Shown here one piece after another: positions 26,717 through 34,682 of a stretch of DNA of 38,277 nucleotides (its first letter is position 1; each line of letters begins with the position of its first letter). Position numbers and translations under genes: made by a program. The DNA is taken from assembly GCA_937916195.1 (NCBI GenBank), contig CALFTO010000067.1, positions 1 through 38,277 on the forward strand, written 5' to 3'. The notes beneath the pieces were generated by a model. It searched no databases. It was not told the origin of the DNA and saw only the letters and a program-made list of their open reading frames with translations. This DNA is from an uncultured Clostridia bacterium (lineage in GTDB: Bacteria; Bacillota; Clostridia; Oscillospirales; Acutalibacteraceae).

Positions 26717-26746
26717 GAAAAACTGCATTTTAATCAAATAAAAGCA
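26717..26746 (-). terminator. Weak intrinsic terminator after the sulfatase
   Basis: On the minus strand an imperfect AT-rich stem (TGCTTTTA pairing with TAAAATGCA through one bulge) with a 6-base loop is followed by GTTTTT. It lies downstream of the sulfatase stop and upstream of the aminotransferase promoter. Low GC in the stem makes it weak. Confidence 0.42.
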
Positions 26747-26789
26747 TCAAAAATAGCGATATTTGAATATTTTGACAACAAATCGTGCA

Positions 26790-28088
26790 TTATTTATGCT
26801 TTGTGAATAGTGTCGGCAAAATCAAAGGTCGTTTGCCTTCAATTTTTTCAATTTGATTCAGTAAAAGTGTTTTAAGTTCACTTTTTATTTGTGCATATTC
26901 CTTTGATTTAATTAAATTATTCTTCTGTGCCGTATCTTTTGAATTATCATATAAATAATCTTCAAAATACACATTTGAATGTGAAGATAAAAATTTTGCA
27001 GATGCTACGGAATATGTATAGTCCTTTGTTCTAATTGCTCTGCCACATTGACTTTCGCTGATTTGAATAAAAGCGAAACCGTAATCACCTTTTTCTTGAA
27101 TTGCCTCGCCCTGATAATGTTCGGGAGGATAAATCATACCCGAATACAATATTGTTGGAGGTAAATCTACAAGACTGACAAATTTGTTATCTTTAACACC
27201 CTTTTCAAATCCTTTGCCTTTAATCACAAGAGGAATGTGAATTGACGCATCATGACAGCTTCGCTTATACTCTGCATTTCTTGTTTTAAAATGACAGCCA
27301 TGGTCAGAGGTGTAAATAATAGTTGTATTATCATATATCCCTTTAGATTTGAGCGTATCAATTAGTCTGCCAAGATTATCGTCAAGACTTCCAATCGCAG
27401 CCAGATAATCAGGATATTGCTCTTTGTAGTTGCCTTTCAAATGCGTCAAATCCTCAGGAATAAGATACTCTTTATATTTATCTATTTTCTCTTTAGGTCC
27501 TTCAAATCTGTTATGGTCATTCTGATGGTGAGGCTCAAGCTGAGAAATGAACATAAAGAACGGCTTTTTACCATTGTGATTTTCAATATATTCTATTGCA
27601 AAATCGTTAATTCTGTCAGCACGATAACCTTCAAAATCAATTTTATTGCCTTTTTCATCAAACACATATCCGTCATAGCCGTGAGAAGTAAATTCAAGCA
27701 CATCAGCACCACGAAAATACTTATATCCCCATAAACGATTTTCGGGAATTGCAGTTTTTTCACAATTAATTTTTTCTCCGCCATTTTTGCCCGACGCTAA
27801 ATGCAATTTACCTATATATGCTGTGTCATATCCGTTTTCATTAAAATAATCTGCTAAAGATTTTACATCATCACGAAGGGGAATTCCGTTTATATGACAA
27901 CCACATTCTGTTGGGTAAACACCTGTTTGCAAACAAGCTCGTGCAGGCCCACAGACAGGCTGACAGGTATAGCAATTCTCAAAAAATGTGCCTTCTTCTG
28001 CAAGCTTCATCAAATTAGGCATTATTTCAGCATTTGCAGTATCATATCTCTGTTGGTCGGAAAAATAGAAAATAATATTATCCTTCAC
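26790..28088 (-). CDS. Cys-type sulfatase, no signal peptide
   Basis: This 432-residue protein belongs to the alkaline-phosphatase-like sulfatases, which hydrolyse sulfate esters. The formylglycine-precursor motif CGPAR (C46) fits CxPxR, with metal ligands D11/Q12 in the N-terminus and SDHG near residue 260. Cysteine at this position in anaerobes is converted to formylglycine by an anSME radical-SAM enzyme, which is not in this window. There is no signal peptide, so the enzyme is cytoplasmic. A GTG start at 28088 follows TGAGG; no ATG is in frame. A perfect -10 promoter lies upstream. Its substrate is probably a small sulfated sugar, taken in by a transporter; the divergent manA and MFS genes fit. 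Confidence 0.87.
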   Translation of the reverse strand: MKDNIIFYFSDQQRYDTANAEIMPNLMKLAEEGTFFENCYTCQPVCGPARACLQTGVYPTECGCHINGIPLRDDVKSLADYFNENGYDTAYIGKLHLASGKNGGEKINCEKTAIPENRLWGYKYFRGADVLEFTSHGYDGYVFDEKGNKIDFEGYRADRINDFAIEYIENHNGKKPFFMFISQLEPHHQNDHNRFEGPKEKIDKYKEYLIPEDLTHLKGNYKEQYPDYLAAIGSLDDNLGRLIDTLKSKGIYDNTTIIYTSDHGCHFKTRNAEYKRSCHDASIHIPLVIKGKGFEKGVKDNKFVSLVDLPPTILYSGMIYPPEHYQGEAIQEKGDYGFAFIQISESQCGRAIRTKDYTYSVASAKFLSSHSNVYFEDYLYDNSKDTAQKNNLIKSKEYAQIKSELKTLLLNQIEKIEGKRPLILPTLFTKHK

Positions 28089-28117
28089 TTGAAAACCTCA
28101 TAATTTTTATTTTAATA

Positions 28118-28146
28118 ATTATATCACACTGTAAGAATTTTAACAA
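28118..28146 (-). promoter_or_regulatory. Promoter of the sulfatase gene
   Basis: On the minus strand TTGTTA (28141-28146), a 17-base spacer and a perfect TATAAT (28118-28123) point toward the sulfatase, about 30 bases before its GTG. It lies back to back with the manA promoter, with 8 bases between the two -35 elements. Confidence 0.65.
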
Positions 28147-28154
28147 CGATATTA

Positions 28155-28183
28155 TTGAAAATATTACTATATTATGCTAAAAT
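28155..28183 (+). promoter_or_regulatory. Promoter of manA and the MFS gene
   Basis: TTGAAA (28155-28160), a 17-base spacer and TAAAAT (28178-28183) each match five of six sigma-A bases. The manA ribosome binding site AAGGAG lies 17 bases after the -10. Being divergent from the sulfatase promoter, a shared operator could control both. Confidence 0.68.
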
Positions 28184-28212
28184 TACTTGAAATTGAAATA
28201 AGGAGATTTAAT

Positions 28213-29160
28213 ATGTATATTTTAAAATTAAATCCTGTTTTTAAAGATTATCTTTGGGGTGGCACAAAGCTTCGTGATGAATACGGCTTTAAGTCAGACC
28301 TCCAAAAGCTCGCAGAGGGTTGGATGCTATCTTGTCATAAAGACGGCGAAAACACCATTGCAAATGGTGAATTTGCAGGCAAAACATTAACCGAAGTTTT
28401 GAAATTAAACCCTGATTGTTTAGGTGAAAATGGCAAAAAATTCGAATATTTTCCCATACTTATCAAGCTTATAGATGCAAAAAATGATTTGTCGGTTCAG
28501 GTGCACCCTGATAATGAATACGCAATGCGAGTTGAGGGCGAATACGGTAAAACAGAATGTTGGTATATTCTCGATTGTGATGAAGGGGCAGAACTGATTT
28601 ACGGCTTTAACCGCGAGATTACAAGTGAAGAATTCAGAGAAGGTATTAAAAACAACACTTTCCTTGATACAGTCAACAAGGTAAAAGTTAAAAAGGGTGA
28701 TTTATTCTTTATTGAGGCTGGCACTTTGCACGCAATCGGCAAGGGAATTTTGCTTGCAGAAATTCAGCAGAATTCAAACACTACATATCGAGTTTATGAC
28801 TATGGCAGACTTGGTGCTGACGGCAAGCCAAGAGCATTACACGTTGATAAAGCTATTGATGTTACTTGCTGCACTCCGCCCACAAAAAGCACAAACCCCG
28901 AAGGCGAATTAGTTGTTGGCGAGGGTTACTCAACACAGTTGCTTACAAAATGTGATTTATTCAATGTACAAAAATTATCTGTAAATGCAGAATATACAGA
29001 CAATGCAGATGAAAAATCTTTTGTTTCAATTCTTGTAACAGACGGCAACGGCACAGTTGACGACATTGAAATCAAAAAAGGAGACAGTCTTTTTATTCCC
29101 GCAAATTACGGTGAATTCACCGTTAAAGGCAATATTGAGATAATTATAACACGCGTATAA
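28213..29160 (+). CDS. manA: Mannose-6-phosphate isomerase, class I
   Basis: The enzyme interconverts mannose-6-phosphate and fructose-6-phosphate in the cytoplasm. I use the ATG at 28213 (315 residues), preceded by AAGGAG; a 13-residue upstream extension from 28174 overlaps the promoter. Zinc ligands are seen at Q96 and H98 (SVQVHPD), E115 and H173 (AGTLHAIG), and the RVYDYGR signature begins at R193. This is the short Firmicute form. The next gene, a sugar-type MFS transporter, starts directly at its stop codon. Confidence 0.94.
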   Translation: MYILKLNPVFKDYLWGGTKLRDEYGFKSDLQKLAEGWMLSCHKDGENTIANGEFAGKTLTEVLKLNPDCLGENGKKFEYFPILIKLIDAKNDLSVQVHPDNEYAMRVEGEYGKTECWYILDCDEGAELIYGFNREITSEEFREGIKNNTFLDTVNKVKVKKGDLFFIEAGTLHAIGKGILLAEIQQNSNTTYRVYDYGRLGADGKPRALHVDKAIDVTCCTPPTKSTNPEGELVVGEGYSTQLLTKCDLFNVQKLSVNAEYTDNADEKSFVSILVTDGNGTVDDIEIKKGDSLFIPANYGEFTVKGNIEIIITRV

Positions 29161-30390
29161 ATGAAAAAAAGAACATTCACAGGAACAAAAATTGCCTGCT
29201 ATACAGGTTACATAGTGCAGGGTATAATAAACAACATTGCTCCCCTGCTTTTCGTAATATTCAGTGAGAAATTTGATATTACTCTTGGTAAACTATCACT
29301 TCTAATTACAATAAATTTTGCAACACAATTAGTTGTTGATACACTTTCAATAAAATTTGCAGACATTATCGGTTACAAAAAACTTGCTGTTGCTTCACAA
29401 GGTATTGCTTTTATAGGTCTTGCCTGTCTTGGAATTTTACCGAATATTTTAGAAAATGCATACATAGGAATAGTTATTTCTATTATGCTTTCTGCAATTG
29501 GCAGTGGCATTACCGAAGTAATTATCAGCCCCATTGTTGAATCAATCCCCGGTGAAAAGAAAACCGCAGAAATGAGCCTTCTTCATTCATTTTACTGTTG
29601 GGGTCAGGTTGTTGTAGTATTGCTTACAACAATTATGATTAAACTTTTCGGTAATGATTTATGGTATATTGCACCAATAATCTGGGCAATAATTCCTCTC
29701 GTTAATACATTCAACTTCTTAACAGTACCGATTGAGCCAAATCTTACAGAAGAAGAAAAAACGCCATTCTTTAAAATGCTGTTTTCAAAGCAATTTATTT
29801 TATGTATTGTAATTATGATTTGCTCGGGTGCTTCTGAAATTGGAATGTCACAATGGTCATCATATTTTGCTGAAGCAGGACTAAAAGTAACAAAAATGAC
29901 GGGGGATTTGTTAGGCCCTTGCCTTTTCGCTGTTCTTATGGGAACAGGCAGAATGATATTTGGCTTTGTTGGTGAAAAAATCAATCTAAAAACTGCTTTG
30001 TATGCTTCTGCCACTCTATGCACAATTTGTTATTTAGGAACTTGCTTTATTGACAATTCGGTAATATCTCTTTTAATGTGTGCATTGACAGGTATCAGTG
30101 TGAGCGTAATGTGGCCGGGAACGTTAAGCCTTGCAGCAAAATTATTCCCAAAAGGCGGAGGCTCAATGTACAGTGTTCTCGCCCTTTCAGGTGACACGGG
30201 TTGCACACTTGGCCCTTGGTTTATAAGCTTTATGTCACTTCAGTTTTCTCAAGGTATAGAGACAGGCGAAGCACTCAAAACAGGCTTAGGTTTCGGTGCT
30301 GTTTTCCCTATTTTAATGATACTGGCAGTCGCAATCTTAAACTTAAAGAAAAAGAGTATTGACAAAGCCGGTAACAATGATATAATTTAA
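29161..30390 (+). CDS. MFS transporter, possibly for a sugar
   Basis: This 409-residue protein has about 12 hydrophobic segments, a large cytoplasmic loop near residue 195, and MFS-like GxxxGxG stretches. The organisation resembles FucP-like sugar transporters, but the sequence alone does not give the substrate. The ATG abuts the manA stop with no visible ribosome binding site, so its translation is likely coupled to manA. The coupling and location next to a sulfatase suggest import of a mannose-type or sulfated sugar. The final codons contain a promoter for the next transcript. Confidence 0.82.
   Translation: MKKRTFTGTKIACYTGYIVQGIINNIAPLLFVIFSEKFDITLGKLSLLITINFATQLVVDTLSIKFADIIGYKKLAVASQGIAFIGLACLGILPNILENAYIGIVISIMLSAIGSGITEVIISPIVESIPGEKKTAEMSLLHSFYCWGQVVVVLLTTIMIKLFGNDLWYIAPIIWAIIPLVNTFNFLTVPIEPNLTEEEKTPFFKMLFSKQFILCIVIMICSGASEIGMSQWSSYFAEAGLKVTKMTGDLLGPCLFAVLMGTGRMIFGFVGEKINLKTALYASATLCTICYLGTCFIDNSVISLLMCALTGISVSVMWPGTLSLAAKLFPKGGGSMYSVLALSGDTGCTLGPWFISFMSLQFSQGIETGEALKTGLGFGAVFPILMILAVAILNLKKKSIDKAGNNDII
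30359..30386 (+). promoter_or_regulatory. Near-perfect promoter for the FMN riboswitch-ribU transcript, inside the MFS gene
   Basis: TTGACA (30359-30364), a 16-base spacer and TATAAT (30381-30386) give both hexamers in full consensus. They lie within the last 11 codons of the MFS gene, whose stop is at 30388-30390. Transcription would start about 15 bases before the FMN aptamer. Confidence 0.82.
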
Positions 30391-30410
30391 TCATAAAATA
30401 TATTAGTTGT

Positions 30411-30513
30411 CTTCAGGGCGGAGTGAAATTCTCCACCGGTGGTAAAGTCCACGAGCCAATAGGCTGAATGGGTGTAATTCCCATACCGACGGTATAGTCC
30501 GGATGAAAGAAGA
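30411..30513 (+). promoter_or_regulatory. FMN riboswitch aptamer (RFN element)
   Basis: The sequence carries the conserved RFN landmarks in order: TTCAGGGCGGAGTGAAATTC (30412-30431), CACCGGTGGTAAAGTCCACGA (first 20 bases from 30434), the CCGACGGTATAGTCCGGATG block (30486-30505) and GAAAGAAGA closing the P1 helix. Binding of FMN should turn off ribU. A terminator and a possible antiterminator follow. Confidence 0.96.
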
Positions 30514-30537
30514 TGCAACTTGAATTTAAGTTACATT

Positions 30538-30573
30538 TGCCCTGCTATTTCCATAGTGGGGCATTTTCTGTTT
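30538..30573 (+). terminator. Riboswitch-controlled terminator before ribU
   Basis: An 11-base-pair stem (30538-30548 with 30553-30563, including two G-U pairs) and a four-base loop is followed by TTTTCTGTTT. GCCCTG in its left arm (30539-30544) is the exact complement of CAGGGC (30414-30419) in the aptamer, giving a possible antiterminator when FMN is absent. Confidence 0.85.
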
Positions 30574-30605
30574 GGCAACTAATCAATATGAAAGGAAGAT
30601 TTTTA

Positions 30606-31196
30606 ATGTCAAACGCAAGAAACAAAAAAGTATTTGCTTTAACGGTTACTGCCGTTATGACCGCCATAGGAACAGTTATTTATATGGTTTTTCCGGAAAT
30701 TCAAATTATTCCCGGTGTAAGCTATATGAAAATAGATTTTTCGGACTTCCCTGCTGTTCTTACTGGTATAGTTTTTGGTCCTGTTCAAGGCGTTTTAGTT
30801 GAAGTTGTAAAAAACATAATACACCTTACCAAAACCACTACATTAGGTATTGGCGAAATAATGAATGTTGTTGTTGGTAGCGGTGTTGTTCTTTCAATGT
30901 CATTATTCACAAAACTTTTTGCAAAAGTTTTTAAAGAAAAAAGATTTTCTGCAAAAACATATATCATTTCATCTATAATAACAATTGCAATTACAGTTAT
31001 TTTAGGCTGGATTGCAAATATGATATTTACCCCTATTTTTTACAGTGTTATGGGTTGGCCACTTGAAAGCGAAATTTATTGGGCAGGTGTTTGGGGTTCA
31101 ACAGCCCTCAACACAGTAAAAGCTTGTTTTAATATTATACCTTTCTACCCAATTTATTTTGCTGCCCAAAAAGCTGCGAAAAAGTATACAATGTAG
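30606..31196 (+). CDS. ribU: Riboflavin ECF transporter substrate-binding S component RibU
   Basis: RibU binds riboflavin and works with the shared ECF energising module (EcfA1/A2/T), which is not in this window. I use the ATG at 30606 (196 residues), preceded by AAGGAAG; a longer frame from 30513 would translate the terminator. There are about six hydrophobic segments, and an N-terminal conserved region ending in KIDFSDFPAVLTGIVFGP, typical of RibU. The FMN riboswitch upstream gives strong support and shows repression when flavin is plentiful. Confidence 0.94.
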   Translation: MSNARNKKVFALTVTAVMTAIGTVIYMVFPEIQIIPGVSYMKIDFSDFPAVLTGIVFGPVQGVLVEVVKNIIHLTKTTTLGIGEIMNVVVGSGVVLSMSLFTKLFAKVFKEKRFSAKTYIISSIITIAITVILGWIANMIFTPIFYSVMGWPLESEIYWAGVWGSTALNTVKACFNIIPFYPIYFAAQKAAKKYTM

Positions 31197-31224
31197 TTGA
31201 CATTGTCGTATTTTGTGATAGAAT
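31197..31224 (+). promoter_or_regulatory. Promoter for the SAM riboswitch-metK transcript
   Basis: TTGACA (31197-31202) begins directly after the ribU stop codon; a 16-base spacer and TAGAAT (31219-31224) follow, with TG just upstream of the -10. The SAM aptamer begins about 20 bases further on. Confidence 0.72.
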
Positions 31225-31243
31225 ATATAGTAACTGAATATTT

Positions 31244-31338
31244 CCCTTATGCAGAGTGGTGGAGGGTCTGGCCCTGCGAAACCCGGCAACCTGCTTTATG
31301 CGTGGTGCTAATTCCTGCGGATTTTCCGAGATATAAGG
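31244..31338 (+). promoter_or_regulatory. SAM-I (S-box) riboswitch aptamer
   Basis: The S-box core is seen: GAGTGGTGGAGGG, GGCCCTGCGAAACCCGGCAA (31270-31289), then GTGGTGCTAATTCCTGC. P1 is formed by CCTTAT (31245-31250) with ATAAGG (31333-31338). It is compact, at 95 bases. Raised SAM should cause premature termination ahead of metK. Confidence 0.96.
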
Positions 31339-31349
31339 TTGTTTTTTAC

Positions 31350-31377
31350 GGCACCCTTATGGGTGCCTGATTTTTTT
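31350..31377 (+). terminator. SAM-riboswitch terminator ahead of metK
   Basis: GGCACCC (31350-31356) pairs with GGGTGCC (31361-31367) around a TTAT loop, followed by GA and seven T's. CCCTTAT (31354-31360) repeats the P1 5' strand, so it can pair with ATAAGG of P1 to form the antiterminator. The ribosome binding site GGAGG begins right after the U-tract. Confidence 0.93.
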
Positions 31378-31391
31378 GGAGGCGAAAAATT

Positions 31392-32582
31392 ATGGCTAAA
31401 TTTTTATTTACATCTGAATCAGTAACAGAAGGACATCCCGATAAAATCTGTGACAAAATTTCTGATGCAGTTCTTGATGCAATGCTCAGTCAAGACCCAA
31501 TGTCACGTGTTGCTTGCGAAACTTGTTGTACAACAGGTCAAGTTCTTGTAATGGGTGAAATCACCTCGAAAGCACAAGTAAATATCCCCGAAATCGTTCG
31601 CAAAACTGTTTGTGAAATCGGTTATGATAATAGTGAAAAAGGATTTGACGGCAATTCTTGTGCAGTTCTCGTAGCATTGGACAAGCAGTCTGCTGACATT
31701 GCATTGGGTGTTGACAACTCTATGGAAATTAAAGAAGGTAACGACGATTTCTATAACCTTAATGGCGCTGGTGACCAAGGTATGATGTTCGGCTTTGCAT
31801 GCGATGAAACACCAGAGCTCATGCCCATGCCTATTTCTATGGCAAACAAGCTTGCTGTTCAGCTTACAAAGGTAAGAAAAGATGGCACTCTCCCCTATCT
31901 TCGTCCCGACGGCAAAACTCAAGTTACTGTTGAATATGACGAAAATGGTGTTCCTGTAAGAATTGATGCAATTGTTGTTTCTTCACAGCATAGTGCTGAC
32001 GTTGAACTTTCACAAATTCGTGAAGATGTTAAAAAATATGTTATTGCACCAATTGTTCCCGCAGAGCTTATGGATGACAACACAAAGGTTTTCGTTAACC
32101 CAACAGGTCGTTTTGTAATCGGCGGTCCTATGGGTGACTCAGGTCTTACAGGACGCAAGATTATTGTTGATACATACGGCGGATATTCACGTCATGGTGG
32201 TGGTGCTTTTTCAGGTAAAGACCCGACAAAAGTTGACCGTTCTGCTGCTTATGCCGCAAGATATGTTGCTAAGAATGTTGTAGCCGCAGGTCTTGCAAAG
32301 AAATGTGAAATTCAGTTAGCATATGCAATCGGCGTTGCAAAACCCGTATCAGTAATGGTTGATACATTCGGTACAGGCGTGCTTAAAGATTCAGAACTCG
32401 GCGACATTATCAACGAAGTATTTGACCTTCGCCCTGCAGCAATCATTGATAATCTTAAGCTTCGCAATCCCATTTACAAACAGCTTGCCGCTTACGGTCA
32501 CGTGGGAAGAACAGATTGTGATGTAATGTGGGAAGTTACTGATAAAGTTGAAATTTTGAAAGAAAAAGCAAAATTAAATTAA
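31392..32582 (+). CDS. metK: S-adenosylmethionine synthetase
   Basis: MetK makes SAM from methionine and ATP. The 396-residue protein has the ATP-binding SESVTEGHPDK (H15), GAGDQGMMFG, and the P-loop-like GGAFSGKDPTKVDRSAAY, all intact. Length is normal. It is the target of the upstream SAM riboswitch, a classic feedback loop. A GGAGG ribosome binding site lies 9 bases before the ATG. In the 91 bases after it I see no strong terminator or gene apart from the DUF378 leader. Confidence 0.98.
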   Translation: MAKFLFTSESVTEGHPDKICDKISDAVLDAMLSQDPMSRVACETCCTTGQVLVMGEITSKAQVNIPEIVRKTVCEIGYDNSEKGFDGNSCAVLVALDKQSADIALGVDNSMEIKEGNDDFYNLNGAGDQGMMFGFACDETPELMPMPISMANKLAVQLTKVRKDGTLPYLRPDGKTQVTVEYDENGVPVRIDAIVVSSQHSADVELSQIREDVKKYVIAPIVPAELMDDNTKVFVNPTGRFVIGGPMGDSGLTGRKIIVDTYGGYSRHGGGAFSGKDPTKVDRSAAYAARYVAKNVVAAGLAKKCEIQLAYAIGVAKPVSVMVDTFGTGVLKDSELGDIINEVFDLRPAAIIDNLKLRNPIYKQLAAYGHVGRTDCDVMWEVTDKVEILKEKAKLN

Positions 32583-32673
32583 AATTTTTACTTTTTATAA
32601 CAAGAATAAAAGCATTATTTTAAACCATAATAATCGTGCAGGCAGTCTACAATGATTTTAAGGAGTGAAAATA

Positions 32674-32886
32674 ATGCTTGACAGAATTTCTTTAATTCTC
32701 GTTATAATCGGTGCTATTAACTGGGGCGCAATCGGCTTGTTCCAATTTGACCTTGTTGCATGGCTCTTCGGCGGTCAGGGAGCAATTATCAGCAGAATTG
32801 TTTATACCCTTGTAGCTCTCGCAGGAATTTGGTGCTTGTCACTTTTATTCCGTCATAACGAAATTCTTGTTTCTGATGAGGTATAA
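32674..32886 (+). CDS. DUF378 small membrane protein
   Basis: This 70-residue protein has two hydrophobic segments (about 4-24 and 37-58) and the family pattern IGAINWGAIGLFQFDLVAWL. I prefer the ATG at 32674, preceded by AAGGAG; an in-frame GTG at 32665 is part of that site. Function is unknown. It is followed at once by a strong terminator. It may be transcribed from metK or from its own promoter, which I cannot define in the 91-base gap. Confidence 0.85.
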   Translation: MLDRISLILVIIGAINWGAIGLFQFDLVAWLFGGQGAIISRIVYTLVALAGIWCLSLLFRHNEILVSDEV

Positions 32887-32890
32887 AGTA

Positions 32891-32932
32891 AACCGGGAAG
32901 ACACCAAACTTCCCGGTTCATTTTATTTTATC
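32891..32932 (+). terminator. Terminator between convergent DUF378 and rqcH
   Basis: A perfect 10-base-pair stem (AACCGGGAAG at 32891-32900 with CTTCCCGGTT at 32909-32918) and 8-base loop is followed on the plus strand by CATTTTATTTTATC. It ends the plus-strand unit. On the minus strand the stem is also present but the tail is less T-rich. The rqcH stop codon lies in the T-rich tail. Confidence 0.9.
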
Positions 32933-34674
32933 AACAATTTTTCAATTAAGCTCTTTTCAGGTGTTACATAAACAGTATTATATGTGTTGTAAATTACCTT
33001 ACCGGGTTTTGCGCCAACGGGCTTCTTAATATTTTTAACAATTGTGTAATCAACAGCAACAGACGATGAATCTTTTGATTTACTGTGATATGCCGCAATA
33101 CAAGCTGCCTCACAAATTGCTGTTTCAGTTATTTCTTTATTATCGGCAATGATTATTGTATGTGAGCCTGCTTGCTTTTGTACGTGCAGCCACATATCAT
33201 AATTTTTAGCAGTTTTTAATGTGAGAATATCATTCTGCACGTTGTTTCTGCCCACGAGAATTTTAAAGCCGTCACTTGAAGTAAACTCTAATGGTGGTAA
33301 AGGCTTTTCTTTTTTCTGTTTACCACCTTTTTTCGATTTAACGTATCCACCATTTTCAAGTTCTTCGCGGATTTCAGAAATTTCTCGGTCAGTATCTGCT
33401 CTTGAAAGGTTGTCAATAACAGTATCAAGGTAAATGAGCTCCTGCTCACCTTCTTCAATAAGTGAATGGAGAAGTTTTTCAGCGTTTGCTGCTTTTTTAT
33501 ATTCTTTAAAATAGCGTTGTGCATTCTGCTGTGCCGTAAGTGCAGGATTGACGGGAATATCAATTAGATTGTTATTATCATAATAATTCTCGACACTGTA
33601 AATCGATGATTTTTCAGTTAATCTATATTGATTTGCAGTTATGAGCTCAGCAAATACACGAAGTTGTTCACGATTTTCGCTTTTTTCAAGTTCTGCTTTT
33701 CTGTTATTGATTTTACGAGCTGTTCTCTCAACTGCACTTCCCAAAAGCTTAAATAAATCTGCCGCGCGACGTTTAATTCGGTTTGCTTTATCGCGCTCAA
33801 AATAGAAATCGTCAAGAAGCTCTGAATAGGTTTCATATTCTTTTTTCTCAAGAGTTTTTCCATATTGACGAATATTAGTGAATGAAAAATCAAATGGAGT
33901 TTTTTCGCTGTTTACAAGCATTTGCGGCGTTGATTTTTCAGTAATCTCTGTTTTGATTATTTCAAGTTCATTTGTAAGTCGTTCTAATTCAATTTTACTT
34001 AATAAACCAATTTGTTTGTCACCAAATACAGTTCTGTAAGCAATTTCACGACAAACAATAGGAGAAAATCCCTCAACCACATCAAGAATTCCTTTTGAAA
34101 GCATTTTTTCGCTTTTACTTAAAATACTATCAACAATTAAAGATGTAGCGTCATTAATAATGTCGCATTTTTCTTGTAAAGGCGGAAATTCATAACGAAG
34201 TCCGGGCAGAATTTCACGAATTTGAGATTTGTTTTCATCTATTCTTTTAACGGCATCAAGAATTTTGTAATCGCAGTCACAAAGAATAATATTACTCCTC
34301 TGCCCCATTATTTCACAAATAAGGTGAAACTGTGTTTTATCACCAATTTCGGTAGTTCCGTCAAAATCAAAAATTAAAATTCGGTCATTCTTAATTTGTC
34401 TGATGTCTACAAGGTTTGCACCAACAAGTCTTTTTCGGAAAAGCATACAAAGCATTGGCGGAGTTTTCGGATTTTCAAGCGAATAGCGTGTTAAATGCAC
34501 TCTCGGACTTTGTCCGTCACACGAGGAATAAAGCCTATATGCGCCGTTTCGGGTACGCAAAATGAACACCAACTCATTTTTTGAGGGCTGGTGTATTTTT
34601 TCGACCTTTGCGCCGATTATATAGCTTTTCAACTCGTTTTTAATTAAACCTAAAGTAATTCCGTCAAGTGCCAT
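32923..34674 (-). CDS. rqcH: Ribosome quality-control protein RqcH (NFACT family, Rqc2 homologue)
   Basis: RqcH binds stalled 50S subunits and adds alanine tails to the stuck peptide to mark it for degradation. I use the ATG at 34674 (583 residues), preceded by AGAGG; the frame extends 17 codons upstream into the Nif3 gene. It has an NFACT-N domain starting MALDGITLGLIKNEL, a helix-hairpin-helix region, a charged coiled coil (about 290-430), and an NFACT-R domain with the DMWLHVQ motif. In older records the family is called fibronectin-binding protein, a name from a different context. It lies 8 bases after the Nif3 gene. Confidence 0.93.
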   Translation of the reverse strand: MALDGITLGLIKNELKSYIIGAKVEKIHQPSKNELVFILRTRNGAYRLYSSCDGQSPRVHLTRYSLENPKTPPMLCMLFRKRLVGANLVDIRQIKNDRILIFDFDGTTEIGDKTQFHLICEIMGQRSNIILCDCDYKILDAVKRIDENKSQIREILPGLRYEFPPLQEKCDIINDATSLIVDSILSKSEKMLSKGILDVVEGFSPIVCREIAYRTVFGDKQIGLLSKIELERLTNELEIIKTEITEKSTPQMLVNSEKTPFDFSFTNIRQYGKTLEKKEYETYSELLDDFYFERDKANRIKRRAADLFKLLGSAVERTARKINNRKAELEKSENREQLRVFAELITANQYRLTEKSSIYSVENYYDNNNLIDIPVNPALTAQQNAQRYFKEYKKAANAEKLLHSLIEEGEQELIYLDTVIDNLSRADTDREISEIREELENGGYVKSKKGGKQKKEKPLPPLEFTSSDGFKILVGRNNVQNDILTLKTAKNYDMWLHVQKQAGSHTIIIADNKEITETAICEAACIAAYHSKSKDSSSVAVDYTIVKNIKKPVGAKPGKVIYNTYNTVYVTPEKSLIEKLLIK

Positions 34675-34682
34675 AAGACCTC

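Noticed and set aside
28101..28212. Search for a shared operator between the divergent sulfatase and manA promoters
   Set aside because: I found only short AT-rich inverted repeats with no clear symmetry, so I do not claim an operator.
29604..30023. Minus-strand open frame of 139 codons within the MFS gene
   Set aside because: It is antisense to membrane-spanning codons of the transporter, with no start signal or conserved motif.
31503..31922. Minus-strand open frame of 139 codons
   Set aside because: It lies within metK on the opposite strand and is a by-product of metK codon use.
32583..32673. Possible small RNA or separate promoter in the metK-DUF378 gap
   Set aside because: Only a weak 6-base stem and no convincing -35/-10 pair; it is more likely a leader or readthrough region.
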